This document shows positions 47,291 through 60,156 of a stretch of DNA of 64,000 nt, in pieces. The notes below the pieces were generated by a model. It was not told where the DNA came from and searched no databases. It saw only the letters and a list, made by a program, of their open reading frames with translations. Position numbers and translations under genes: made by a program. This DNA comes from Aselliscus stoliczkanus (Eukaryota > Chordata > Mammalia > Chiroptera > Hipposideridae): contig CM066732.1 in the NCBI GenBank assembly GCA_033961575.1, positions 71,152,687 to 71,216,686 on the forward strand. Reading direction: 5' to 3'. The stretch's first letter is position 1. The number at the start of each line of letters is the position of its first letter.

Positions 47291-48739
47291 TCTTTTAAAA
47301 TGTGGCTTCAGCAGGAATAGGATTTCTAGTCAAGATGGTCGAGTAGGTAAACGCTGTGCTTGCTTCCTCTCCTGACCACATCAAAATTACAACTAAATGA
47401 TAGGACAACCATCGTTTAGAATTGTCTCAAGTCTAGCTGAACCAAAGTCTTACAACTAAGGACACACAGAAGAAGCCACACCAAGATTGGTAGGAGGGGC
47501 AGGGACATGGAAAAGCCTGGCCCTAAACCCATGTGTGATCATGAAAAATTGGGAGGAATATCTCAGCTGTCGAGGTCCCACTTGGAAGAGCCACGAGTCC
47601 ACACCTGGTTCCCCAGTACAGGGTTCCAGTACCAGGTAGAGAAGTCTCCATAGCTTCTGGCTGTGAAAAGCAACTATAATGGTGGCTAAGTGAGAAGGAG
47701 GGTGTCTGAAGGACCAGTCATTCCTCTTAAAGAACCCATGCAAGGACTTAATTGCTAATGGATTCACTCATTCTGAACTCCAGCAGTGGAGCAGCAGCTT
47801 GAAAAGCACCAGGGCCATACAAGAAGGAACTGAGTTGCTTGGCTTCAATATGAGAGCTGGTGGCACAGCTTCCTTCCAGACAGAAGTGTTGGCAGAATCC
47901 ATTGTTTCTCTATTGAGCCCTCTGTCCTCTCAAAGTGCAAAGGGAGCTGCCATATCTAAGTCTCCATCAACCTAGTTAACACCATTCACTCACCCTGGTG
48001 ATTTCCTGAGACCCCCACCTCACCTAATGTGCAGGCCAATCCACACCATTTCCAGTGGCTTTTCCATACAAAAAGGCTGTCTTGGATTACACTATTAACT
48101 TCCTAAAATCTCTCAAAGGTTAAAAAAATCCTAGCAAGCAGCATCTGGTTTTGGCAGATTCTGTACCTCTTGCCAAGCAGCCCCAAGCCTGGCCCTAGCG
48201 ACATGGCCTTAGTACACTGATTGGCCTCCTATGGCACCTTCTAGAGCAGCATGGGTGGCAGCTATCTGTGGGTTGATTTGTAGTTCATGCCAGGTGGCCC
48301 AGGCAAGGCACAGTTTGCAACTATAGTTGGCCTGGAGCAGGGCCCCTCTTGGGAAGCTCTGGGGCTAGCATGCCCATTGGTGAGCTTTAGACACAGCCAA
48401 TGCATCACCTGGCCACTTCCAAGTATGAAACACCCAAAAATCAGACTGGTCTGGCACCACAGACTTGCTAAAATGAATACTACTCTGTAGGGTCAACCCT
48501 TGCACAACAGCTCCTCCACTGTAGTCACTGGCCATTCCTTCAATCAATCAGCCTGAGGGTCAATCCCTCTCAATGATATGCAAATAGCAATCAAAGCTCA
48601 AGAGGGCACACACATCCCACACAAGAGACACATCTGCAGCACCCAGCTCATATGACCAGGGAGACTGTATCACTTGGGCCCATAGGACACCTACCACATG
48701 AGGCCACTCTACCAAGACTCGGAAACACAACAGCTCTAC

Positions 48740-49660
48740 CTAATACACAGAAATAAACAAAGGTTGGCAGGCAAAATTAGCAGACAAAGAAAACATATCC
48801 CAAATGAAAGAACAGAACAAAGATTCAGAAAAAGAACTAAACAAAATGGAGAGAACCAATCTATCAAATGCAGAGTTCAAAACACTGGTTATAAGGATGT
48901 TCAACGATCTCAGGGAGAACTTCAGCAAAAAGATAGGAAACATAAAAATTGAGATCAAAAACAATTTAAAGTATCAGTCAGGAATAAAAAATATAATAAC
49001 TGAAGTGAAGAATACATTAGAGGCAATCAATAGTAGATTAGATGCAGTTGAGTCTCAAATTAGCTAATTAGAAAATAAGGTAGGAGAAAACACCCCATCA
49101 GAACAGTAAAAAAGAAAGAAAGAATCCAAATAAATGAGGATAATTTAAGGGGCCTCTGGGACATCATCAAACATACCAATATTTTCATTATAGTAGTACC
49201 AGAAGGAGAAGATTGAGAGCAAGGAATTGAAAATCTATTTGAAGAAACAATGATGGAAAATTTTTCTAACCTGGCAAAGGAAATAGAAAAACAAACCAAA
49301 AATGTTCAGTGAGTACTGAACAAGATGAACCCCAAAAGGTCCACACCAAGACACATCATAATTAAAATGGCAAAGATAATGACAAAGAGAGAATCTTAAA
49401 AGCAACAAGAGAAGAGCAGTTAGTTACCTGCAAGAGAGCACCCATAGACTGTCAGCTGATTTCTCAACAGAAACTTTGGAGGTCAGAAGGGATTGGCACT
49501 AAATATTCAGTGATGAAAAACAAAGATTTACAACCAAGATTACTCTACCCAGCAAGCTATTATTTAGAATTAAAGGACAGATAAAGAGCTTCCCAGACAA
49601 AGAAAAGCTAAAGGAGTTCATCACCACCAAACCAAAGAACCTTAAAGGGACTTCTTTAAC
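48740..49660 (+). pseudogene. L1 ORF1 relic
   Basis: The frame 48804-49067 reads NLSNAEFKTLVIRMFNDLRE then a lysine/asparagine-rich coiled-coil-like piece and INSRLDAVESQIS, matching the N-terminal half of L1 ORF1 proteins. Downstream pieces match the RNA-binding half (gtaccagaaggagaaga at about 49195, caagacacatcataatt at about 49347, and the equivalents of LLYPA near 49544). Stops and shifts interrupt it repeatedly. Confidence 0.8.
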
Positions 49661-49703
49661 ATAAAAATTATATATATTATTCATATACATATGAATAATA
49701 AAA

Positions 49704-49984
49704 TGGCAGTAACTACATATTTATCAACAATTATTTTCAATATAAATGGATTAAATGATCAAATCGAAAGACTGGGAATGGATTAGAAAGAAAAACCATT
49801 ACATATGCTGCTTACAAGAGACTCACTTCAGATTGAAAGACACATGCAGACTAAAAGTAAAAGGATGGAAAAAGATATTCATTTAAAACAAACAACAAAC
49901 AAAAAAATAAACAAAAAAGCTGAGGTACCAATACTTTTACCAGACAAAATGATTTTAAAACAAAGGCTATAACAAAAGAGAAAG
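49704..49984 (+). pseudogene. L1 ORF2 start, truncated by deletion
   Basis: Begins atggcagtaactacatattt, equivalent to the ORF2 start, with an INGLND piece and a worn region matching the endonuclease, then ends at the deletion junction near 49985. Several stops are present. The catalytic histidine region and the entire reverse transcriptase are absent. Confidence 0.75.
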
Positions 49985-50637
49985 AAAGACTCAGTAATTC
50001 TGTTTCTGGGTATTTATCTGAATAAGCCCAAAACATTATTGCCTGAATACATGTGTATCCATATATTCATTGCAGTATTGTTTACAGTAGCCAAGATGTG
50101 GAGGTAGCCTGAGTGTCCACTGATGCATGAATGGATAAAGAGGAGGTGGTACATATATACAATGGAATATTGCTCGGCCATAAACAATGGGTTCTCGCCA
50201 TCTATGGCAGCATAGATGGGCATGGGGGGTATTGTGCTGAGTGGAGTGTCAGACAGAGGAAAACAGATGCAACGTGATTTCACTTATATGTGGAATCTAA
50301 AGAACAAAATAAACAAACAAACAAAACAGAAACAGACTCATAGATACAGAGAATATTTTGACAGTTGCCAGATGGAAAGGGGTTTGAGGGGAGTGGGTGA
50401 AAAACGTGAAGGGATTCAGAAGTAAAAATTGGTAGTTACAAAACAGTCATGGGGATGTAAAGCAAAGCATAGGGTATATTGTCAATTAATTGTTAATAAT
50501 TGTAGTGCCAGGTGGGTGCTAAACTAGTTATGAGGATCACTTCTTAATTTATATAAATGCCTAACCACTATGCTGTACACTTGAAATTAATATAAAATAA
50601 TATTGAATGTCAACTGTAACTGAAAAACTTAAAAAGG

Positions 50638-50868
50638 GGTAAAAAGGCAAAGGGGAATAAAAGGTTGAAATTTCCAGCTATAAAACAAATAAGTCATGGG
50701 AATGTAATGCACGGCATAGGGAGTACAGTCAATAATATAATGATAGTGTGAGATGGTTGCTGGACTTATGGTGATCACTTCTTTAGGTCTATAAATGTTG
50801 AATAACTATGTTATAGCCCTGAAACTAATATAATATTGTATACTAGCTATATTTTAATAAAAACCTTT
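50638..50868 (+). repeat. Second L1 3' end directly after the first
   Basis: This stretch (gtcatgggaatgtaatgc, tcaataatataatgatag, gatcacttctttagg, and ccctgaaactaatataat) repeats in order the 3' UTR blocks found at about 50440-50610 (gtcatggggatgtaaagc and so on). It is either a tandem duplication of the 3' UTR or a second truncated L1. Confidence 0.65.
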
Positions 50869-50978
50869 TAAAAGAACATACATGACAAAATTATTAATCC
50901 AGGAATTTACATTACATATTTGGCTATTATTTTATGTACTTTCCTGTAAATTTGAAATATTTCACAATTAAACATTTT

Positions 50979-51126
50979 AAAAATGTTAAAAGAAGCCGGC
51001 CGAGTGGCGCGATGGTTAAGCACTGGCTTGGGAAGCCAGCGGCCCCAGTTCGGTCCCACATGTAAGGGCCATTGACATTGCCCTCAAAAAATAAATAAAT
51101 AAATAAAAGTAAAAATGTTAAAAGAA
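50979..51126 (+). mobile_element. tRNA-derived SINE (short form) with target-site duplications
   Basis: Body 50995-51110: gccggccgagtggcgcgatg, tRNA head, B box cagttcggtcccac, gggccattgacattgccctc and a tail of AAAT repeats. Identical 16-bp direct repeats aaaaatgttaaaagaa occur at 50979-50994 and 51111-51126. Confidence 0.93.
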
Positions 51127-51835
51127 TATATGACTTCACACTCTACCAATGTGATCATAAAAGAACAGTGGGACTTGATAGCTAATGTTAGTCTATTTTT
51201 ACTTGCTAAGATAGGAGACAGATAAAGGAGCTAATTAAAGTGTCTGCCTCTATTTCCCAAGCTGTCCTCATAATGGTTAATAGGACCTGTGGTTCCCCTT
51301 AAGACTGCAAAAGCTCAGGTAATAGCTTTGAGTTAGGTGAGCAGTGCTACATTCTCTTAGCCTGAGTTTTCCCATGTATAACAAATGGATAAATGGCTTG
51401 GCATTAATGGCAACATGTGTTTTAATAATATCAGGTATATTAATATGTCCTTACTTCGAATTGCCTGCAAAGTATTTTTAAAGGTAAGAGAAAATAGTCT
51501 TAAGAATTTAGATTTTTAATGTGAGCGCCTTACATTTGCCCTCTAAGGTGTGCTGCTCTCAGTTTAGAGAAACCAGAGAAAAATTCATCTGTCTTGTTTG
51601 TCACCTTTATGTAGATATTGTGGATTGAAAATACTCTTTTATAAAACTACAAAACTGTACTATTGTTTCTTTCCTTGTGATTTGATGATTCTAATGATAT
51701 GCAAGCCAAGGTTTCTATTTTTTATTCATTCAAAATTCAACAGTTACTATGTCCTTGAACATTCTGTACTCATAAAAACTAATACTGAACCAAACTCTCA
51801 CAGAGAAACAAATAACCATGAAATAATAAGTCCAT
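51127..51835. other. Anonymous DNA
   Basis: No recognisable gene or repeat. Confidence 0.3.
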
Positions 51836-51985
51836 TAATTCATTTAACAAATATTTATTAAGTGTCTATGCTTTGCTAGTTAGCACTCTAGGAGTTGAAA
51901 CTATAATAGAAAAATAATCCCTTTTCTCATGAAACTTACCTTTTAGTGATAGATGACAGATAATAAATGTATAGAGAGATATATA
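51836..51985 (-). repeat. Possible ancient L2/MIR-like repeat end
   Basis: The stretch catttaacaaatatttatta, agtgtctatgctttgc, agcactctaggagttg and cttttctcatgaaacttac is a common pattern in mammalian ancient repeats read in reverse. The family is uncertain. Confidence 0.35.
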
Positions 51986-54900
51986 AATTATATATCTATA
52001 TATTATATTTATATATTATGTATTATATTTAAATAAGTATATTTATAAATTCATTTTATATATTACAAATATATAAATAACATGGTAAATGGCAGTAAGT
52101 GAAATGTAGACAATTATAGAAAGGAACAGAAGGTATGTAAGAGTTGGAAAGCTGCAGAAAGATAATTTTATTTTGGAGTCACTTTGTAAATATAATTTTG
52201 ATAAAAAAAGAATAATACTCTAGTTTTGTTGTATACATGTATATACATATATCTTTATATAATTTATTTACATATTTACCTTTGTGTGTGTATATATATA
52301 TATATAAATGTAGTTCCTTTATGCTTTATTTAATATAAATACGTCAAAAACATTGCTTTTCTATTTCTGAGGAAAATGTTCAAAAGGCATTACTTTAAAA
52401 GAAAATCAAAGTATAAGTAGGAACTATGAGTTTGGAATTTGCCTTCTCCTAAGCTATCTGGAGATTTGGGAGCCAGAGTCAGGAAAAGAAACACAAAGGG
52501 CTGAAGGCTTACTGACAAATTTAGATAGCTGAAAAATGAATTTGGAATCTCTGACCTAGGTGAAATTAGGTTCAATACGAAAACAAATGAAAAATCAAGT
52601 AAGTCTAAGGGAGCAGGACTGGTTTGTGAACAAGCACAGGGAAAACAGATAAAACAGGCTAGTCAGAATCTGATTTGGAAGAACTCCAGAGTGGGGGCTT
52701 TTTGAAATGCCACATTCATTCAAAGTCTGGCTGCTGGCTAGTAAGGGACAGTGCCGGTTGGAATTTCAAATAGCAAGGTTTCTCTGGACTTCTGGATGAT
52801 ATTGCTGAAGGATTGCAAGGCAGTACCCCAGGGTCACCTTGGAACTGAGAGAGGGGTAAGAGTAGACATGTTTCTTGAACTACCACCCTGGTCAATAGGG
52901 GCAACGACCTTTCTTATTTTTTGCTCATTTATTCTATACTGTTTTGAAATGTATTTCTTAACATTGAAAAATTACATATGTAAAGATAAAATAAGTCAAA
53001 AGAATATGAAATCAATCAAGTAAAATTTCTAGATAACTAGATAAAAGTATTATACATCAGAATTTCTATCAAGATAGGTTTTCTAGATACTCTTACAATG
53101 AAAAATATATGTCAACCTTACCTTCTGTCTACTGACAGGTCATGATTTGGAATGAATTCATAAGAGATAATCTAAAATTTTATTTCCACAATAAACTAAA
53201 TTGATATCAACTTTATGGTTTTCTACTTCATGGAGTGAACAAAATTTTAGTGTTTGTAGTAACACCTGAGGCTTCAAGTTCAGAGTCTAACACAGCGTAC
53301 TCAAAAATCGGGAAATTTTATATTAGCTTTTAAAATGAAAGGGCAGGTTACAAAGAGTATGAGACATGATCATATGGTAGTATACACACATAAAGCACAC
53401 TTATGCACACATGTGCACACTACAATGAGCTAGAAGATTACACATTAATTTATTAATCATTTGGTGAATGTAATTATGGATATTTTAATGTGATAATTTT
53501 ATGTCTTTGTGTAACAAATATTATTTATTAAAGGAAACAAATAATTGAAAAATGGGGGTGGAGGGATGTGCAGAATCTACTTTATAACACCATTTCAAAA
53601 TTACTGTGAGACAATGCTTGTCTGTTTCTTTGTTAAATGGCCCGTATGACATAATGGACGCACTGCCCTAGAAGTGACTTTGTTTCCTGACAGCACTAAT
53701 ATGCTGTCATTGCTACCATTATAGAATAAAAATTCTCATTTATTTTCTCCACACCAATTTATTTCCTTTTCTCCCACCATCTATCCTATTAATTTCTTCT
53801 CAAAAGTCTAAACAAAATCTTCATTTTCATGTTGTCATTAATAATTACAGGAATCCCATAACTATGCTTTTGTTCCCTACCACCTGAAAAAGTCGTTGGA
53901 TATTTAAATATTCTAAATTGTTAGACACAATAACCTCATAAAACCCTGGTAGACAATAGCACCAAACCAAATGACTTTCTTGATATGCCACTTTCTGAAC
54001 ATTTTGCCACACACCATGGCAGAGATATTATTTAAGTAAACAATTTCTGATTTGAACTTTTATTTTTAAACACGTATATATTCTTCCTAAAAATAGCCTG
54101 ATAAGGTATTTTAGAGCTATATTTTGAGTTACTTGCAGTAGATTATTGGGAAAGTTTAACTTACTAAAAATTCAACAATGGAATCCTAATAAAGTACGCT
54201 TCCATAACTTAGAAGTGGCTCAAATTAACTTGAAGCTCACCATGATTTTTTTTCCAAAGACTCTCGTGACCTTAATATTAATGAACAATGGGAATTTTTA
54301 CATGTTCAGTAAATTGACTTTGCAGAAACATGATGATTTTTCACATTAACGAAATAAAATTCAAGTAAAAAGGAAAAGAGGTTCACACCATCTGAAATAG
54401 TGTTAAATATACATTCCCATTAGTAAATTAAAAAGAGAATCCTAAAGGGGATGAAACTTCTGTTTGTATCAGAGAGCCACAATTTATCACCATAGAAGAC
54501 AACTTTCCAAGGGTGCTTTAGAGTGAATGACAGTTTCAAACTGTTACATTCTTAAAAAATGAAATTACTCCAAATAACTCAACTGTTACATAAACATGAT
54601 ATATTCACTCATTGAAGATGTTTTATCACTTCTGTGTAGAAAGCAGAACTGAAGCAGACAGCATGAAATTAAGGTCAGAGTTAGATATGAAACCAGCACA
54701 CAGCAATTGAATAGCATATATAGGATTCTGTTTCCACTTTTCAGGACAGAAAATTTCACTTTCATAGGCTTTACCTTTTTATATTTTTGGAAGATTTAAA
54801 GCTTTCATATCACATGTAAAATGATACAAGCTATAAATAAATTTTAGCATACCATTCTATCAAATAAGGCCCCTCAAAGTTAGGTGAATATATAACTTGT

Positions 54901-56089
54901 AAGTTTGCAACTACCATACAGAAAATCTCTTGCTAAAGTACAATATGATTCACTCGGTTAGATGGTGAAATATGATTTATGAAAGAATTGGTGGAAGTCT
55001 TGACACAGATGAAAATATTTTCACAAATCAATTTTATTTCTAGGTATCTAGTTAGGAAAAAATTAGAAAGGTCAAAATATTACTCAAAATGTGAAATGTT
55101 CCATAATATTATATCTTTGTGTATAATTATTTGATATGTTTATTATTGGGATATTATATCCCCTTCCATTTTATATGACCACAGGATTTTTAAAACAATA
55201 TATTAAAGTAATATTTATATAAAATATATGTGAAAATATTCAAGAAAACATTTTTTTCATTTTCATTATGTTGAAAAGATAATTCTGCTTACATATTCAA
55301 AAGTCAAGCCTATCTCAATTCAAATAAATATATTTCTGAGATATAAATAAAAGACTGACCCATTGAATAGGGGTGAACTGTCTAAATGAATAAAAGAATA
55401 TAAGAATTTATTCATGTATTTATAAAACTGTCTGCTGAGAAAGATATAAATCAGTGTTGCCTTTGTTTTTACATTATCCAACTGTTTATAATGAATTGTA
55501 TGTAGCACAAAATATTATAAAATATTTCAGAGGCTCTATCAAAATATTTCAAGCATATTTCAAATATATCCATTTATATTACTCACAGAGAAATCGACAC
55601 TGCCTTGATTTATCTCTGAATTGTTTATTTATAATTGGAATGCAACCAATGTAGCAAATACCTTCATTGTGTTATATTAATACCATTAGTTTGTCACCTA
55701 ACTTTTGGTTTTCCTCAATACAAAATTATTTTCCAGGGGAAGGGCTAAGGGACTATGTCTTGACTCATATACTAAAGCAAAATTCAATCAAAAGCTGATT
55801 AATAAAAGTATGCATCTTAACTTATGTGATTGATTTAATAAATTTTCATTCATAACCTATTTATGGCTAATATATAGAACTAATCCAGGATACATAACAT
55901 CTTGGCAGTCAGGTTTACTGCAGAGGAGTCAAATGTGGCCTGAAAACACAATATTTGGCCAATAATGTTTTATAAAATTTAAATTAAGTGCCCTTGTATA
56001 ACACACATATGCTTTATTTACCTACACATATTACCATAACCTTCTAAATGTAATTACACACTTTCTTTACACTCTTGGCTTTTACAGCT
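51986..56089. other. Long AT-rich interval with little recognisable
   Basis: No gene recognised. AT-only or near AT-only tracts occur at about 51960-52080 and 52240-52310. A less AT-rich segment (52600-52910) may hold an old LTR or LINE remnant, but I cannot name it. Confidence 0.3.
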
Positions 56090-56469
56090 TTGAATTTGTG
56101 ATACTTACACCAGAATCTGGGGCTACAACAGTGATAAAGACACATGTAGGCTCTTAACAATTTGCAATCTTGTTTAGGTGACACAAACAATAGCTGATAA
56201 GTAAGATGAGAGGAGCAAGGATATGGTGCTTTGGGACCATGGAGCACAGGCAATTTACCCAACCATGGTTGGACCTGGAACATCTTCACTGTAGGTGAAT
56301 GACATCTAGGGTCAGGAGTTGATCACATACATGGTGTACAGGGGAAAACAATTTCTAAGCAGAGGGAAAAAAGTCAAAAGCTTTGAAGAAACACATGGCA
56401 ATTATGGAGAAATGCATGCACTTTGGTGTGTGGTGTGAGGAGAAAGGGGTCAGAACAGTAATGTTAAGG

Positions 56470-57200
56470 GAATGGTCCACCAGCCATTCAGTTTACAAGA
56501 AGTTTTGATTTTAGCTTGAGAGCAATAAATGGTGATAGGATAGTCAAAAATGGGGATGCGATATGGTCATGAATATGGAAGGAGTTTATGTAGGAGGAGG
56601 AGTCTATGCTTTAGCGAGATCATTTTGACAATAGGCAAAGAATAGTCTAAGAAACAAGACAAGGTGAGAGGAAAGTTAGCAAGCTCTTATGAGTTGCAAG
56701 CAAGAGGTAATGACTAGAACCTTAATGAAGATGATGACAGGCTGAACAAATGGGAAACACTCAGGAACAATAAAGTAGATAAGTTCAGCAAGAATTGGTA
56801 GTTAACTTTGTATGTCAGGGAAAGAGAGAGGCAGAAATTCATGACTAGATTCTAATTCTGGCTTGAAAAATTCATAATGCCATTTACTTAAAGAGAAGTA
56901 AAGTAGGGGACCAGATTATAGAAGATTTTTTTTAAAAGTGTCTGATTTCTACTTAAAAGCTATTATGTGCCTGCAAATAAACAAAGTAGAGATATCCCCA
57001 GTCAGTTGATCATCCATGTCTGAAGTTTAGGAGGGAGACCTGGGCCAGAGATATTCATGTGTGAGCAAATGATATATAAATTGTAAGGTGTGGATGGGTA
57101 AAATAACAGAATAAGAGATACTAACACAGATACGCAGAGAGAAAGCAGCTCAAATAAAAAGGATAAAAAGTGATAAGAAGAGATGTAGGAGGGAAACTCT
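56470..57200 (+). repeat. Possible ancient interspersed repeat (plus strand)
   Basis: Blocks such as gattttagcttgagagcaat, gatcattttgacaataggc, atctgaagtttaggaggg-like (57018-57035) and gagacctgggccagagatat follow the order of a widespread old mammalian repeat, also seen faintly at 35.1-35.5 kb. No coding frame survives. The class is not certain. Confidence 0.4.
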
Positions 57201-57687
57201 TTGCAATAGGACTGTATTCATTTGGAATCAGTACTTTCTAACCAACAACATGGATTTTCTCAGTTAACTACTTCTGACAAATAAAGACAATATTAGCCTG
57301 GGCCCGAATTCCAATATTTGAATTATACTCTGGCTCACAGTCCACTCTTTATGTTTTCAGCAACAAATATGAACACTGGTCACTTAAACAACAAAATATT
57401 GATTACACCTTTCACTGTGGGTGCAAAGCAACACAGATGATATAGAAAACCATTACCTACAAATAAAGCAATCTCATTGGTATTCTATTTGTTCTTTAAA
57501 TATCTCTCTCATCATATTCATCCTATTTTAGGTATGCAGCCTCCAGATGCAGTCAGCAAAGGATGTCAGAATTTATTATATGGATCCAGTCTCCAACTCT
57601 TCTGATGCCACCTAATTAATTTATATGGCTCAATTATATTATTACTGAAAGTCTTGGAATTGCTGTTCCAAAAATGCCTTTAACGCC

Positions 57688-58152
57688 TGTGCTAGTTTCC
57701 TGGGGCTACTGTTACAAATTATCACACACTTGGTAGCTTAAAACAACAGACATCTATTTTCTCACAGTTCTCGAGGCAAGAAGTCCAAAATCAAGGTGAT
57801 GATAGAACTGCCCTCCTCCAAAATCTCAAGTGAAAAGTCATTTCTTGTTTCTTGCAGCGTCTAGCAGACTCAGTGTTCCTTAGCTTGTGCTTGCGTAACC
57901 TAGTTTCTGCCTCATCTTCACATGGCCTTCTCTGCTGCATTTTCTTCTCTCCTTTGTATCTTACATAAAGATGCTTTACTATTCAATTTAGGACCCACTG
58001 GGATAGTCCAAAATTATCTCATCTGGAGATCCTTAACTTAATTATATTTGCGAAGACCCTTTTTCCAAGTAAGACCCTGAAGACCCTGGTCATAGGATAT
58101 GGGGGTTAGGATGTGGACATATCCTTTTGGGGGCCACCATTCAACCCACTAC
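57688..58152 (-). repeat. MLT1-class MaLR LTR
   Basis: Reverse complement of an MLT1-type LTR: gctagtttcctggggctac, then caaattatcacacacttgg, aaaacaacagacatctattt, ctcacagttctcgaggc, catcttcacatggccttctc, cttaacttaattatatttgc and a cccactac end. The strand is opposite to the MLT1-class LTR at 22.1 kb. Confidence 0.75.
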
Positions 58153-58369
58153 AACACTATATATTAGGTCAAATCTGTCTGACAGTGCAGACTGTTTTTC
58201 ATTAACTGGTAATTGGAGAGAATATTTTTAAGAGTGTAAATAAATCCTGAAATGCCAAAATTTGAGAACAGTTTCACTAGCCTCATGAAATGAGTTGGGA
58301 AGTTTCATGAGATGTATATTTCATAAGAAGGATAATTAACATCGATTTCCAGCCTTTTGTCTTTTTCAA

Positions 58370-59860
58370 CGTATTTATTGTAGATCATAACTGTCAAACT
58401 AATTACTGCTTTCACTACAGCCAATATGTTTTGGTATGTAGTGGTTTTAATATTATTTAGTACAATATATTTCCCCATTTCAACTACAATTTCTTCTTTG
58501 CCTTATGGGGCATTACATACGTATTTTTAAATATCCAATATCCAAACATGTGCACATCTTGCCATGTCTTTTTATATTCAATATCTAGTTTAATTCTATG
58601 TGGTCCAAAATAACAAAATAGAGTACTTCCAAATTTGTTGAGACTTGGTCATAGCTAATTATTTCATCATTTATTCTAAATATCTTTATGCCTGAAATGC
58701 ATACATTTCATATAAACATATAAATACATTCCTTCAATATATAAAAACCTGTAAACATTTGATTTCCATTTTATCATTTATTCCCTCCAGTAACACCTTT
58801 ACCAAATTTTAGGTCTTTTTAATTATGCTTTATATTCAGCTTCACATGACTTTATTATTACTTTTAATATAATTAATCATCAGTTATATTGTTTATGTAT
58901 TTATCATTTTTTCTGTTGATTCTGTTTTTATTTTTGGACATTCCCTCGGAGATCACTTCTTCATTCCTGCAAAAACACTGCTTAGAATTTCCTTCAGGAA
59001 AATCGTCGGGTGACAAGCTCAGATTTTCTGTGTTTGATAAAGCCATTATTTTCATTTCTGTTTGAAGATGTTTTCTGAATATATAATTCCAGGTTAGCGC
59101 TTATTTTCTTTCAGATTATTCAATTTGTTGTTCCACTGTTTACTGACTTGCTCTCTTCCTATTGAGTAGTGTGCTAATGTGTTGATGCTTTCCCTAGTTC
59201 CTCTATTGTTTTTAATATTTACCTTTCTAAAAATTTTATGTAGCTTTATGATTTGTCTTGGTGAATAGTAATCTGTTATACCTTAAATTTCTCATATTCC
59301 TTTAATGTATGGATTGTAATCTCTCTTCTTTGCCATTAACTCTTCAAATATTGATTGCAAACCATTCTCTCATTTCTTTCCTTCTGGAATTCCTATCCAA
59401 CATGTTAGATAATCTGAATTCTTTATTTGATATATCTGGGCCTTCAATCTTGTATTCTGTACATTCCATGTATTCCTTTTCTGCTTATGGCTAATTTCAT
59501 CTGCTCTATCTTTTAAATCATTAGTTCTCAATTCTGGTCTCAGAATCTGCTAATAATATATATCCAAGAGATTTTTTAAGTCTCAGTTGTATTTTTATTT
59601 TTTTAAAAAAAATAACATTGCTTCCACATGTTATTTTTACAGTGTCCTGTTTCCTAGAGATATTTTCAATTTAATGCATTTTTCAACAACTTAAATAGAA
59701 TTGGTTTAAACTCCATTTTTTACAGTTCCATCATTTGAAGTCCTATGAAGGTATGTTCTCTGTATCTACTGGTTTTGTGCATATTTAAACATTATTTTGT
59801 GCATGGTGATCTTTGGTTGCTAGACCTTATAGTACTTGTAAAGTTATTTGTAGCAAGACT
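58370..59860 (-). repeat. Old L1/HAL1-like sequence, reverse strand
   Basis: T-rich blocks such as ctttccttctggaattcc, tccaacatgttagataatc, ctgctctatcttttaaatc, atcatttgaagtcctatg and gcatggtgatctttgg correspond, reversed, to the 5' half of ancient L1ME/HAL1 elements. No frame is intact. The upstream border is vague. Confidence 0.45.
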
Positions 59861-60156
59861 CTGAAACCATGGATGAATATGCTTCCCTCTGAAGAATGTT
59901 TGCATTTATCTTAAAGATTAGGGGTTCTCCAAGTAATGGTTGTCTCCAATCAGGTTCAAGCTGTGCGAGCCTCTGGCCCCTCTAAACTATGTGTCCTCAA
60001 GGGGAGTGTAAACCCCAGGTAAGAGACTCATCAGCGGCCACCACCTCCCAGAGAAGTATTTATTTATTTTTTTGGTTCCCTTTAATCCCTTCTATGTCAG
60101 TACCCTCAGACCTGCCCAGCATGTTTAGTTTGTTTGTTTCTTTATTTTCCTGTTTG

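Larger units (their letters stand above)
47318..50637 (+). mobile_element. Old L1 with 5' UTR and ORF1, most of ORF2 deleted
   Basis: The 5' UTR starts near tctagtcaagatggtcgag (47325-47345) and runs to about 48.7 kb. ORF1 remains lie at about 48740-49660 and the start of the endonuclease at about 49704-49980. At about 49985 the sequence jumps to the ORF2 C-terminus (ctgtttctgggtatttatc) and continues through the 3' UTR to about 50637. About 3 kb of ORF2 is thus missing. The many stops show it is older than the L1 at 9.6 kb. Confidence 0.8.

Noticed and set aside
33900..51110. tRNA genes, because of the A and B box-like motifs
   Set aside because: Each is followed by the SINE end and poly(A) and is flanked by target-site duplications; the cloverleaf is incomplete. 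They are SINEs.
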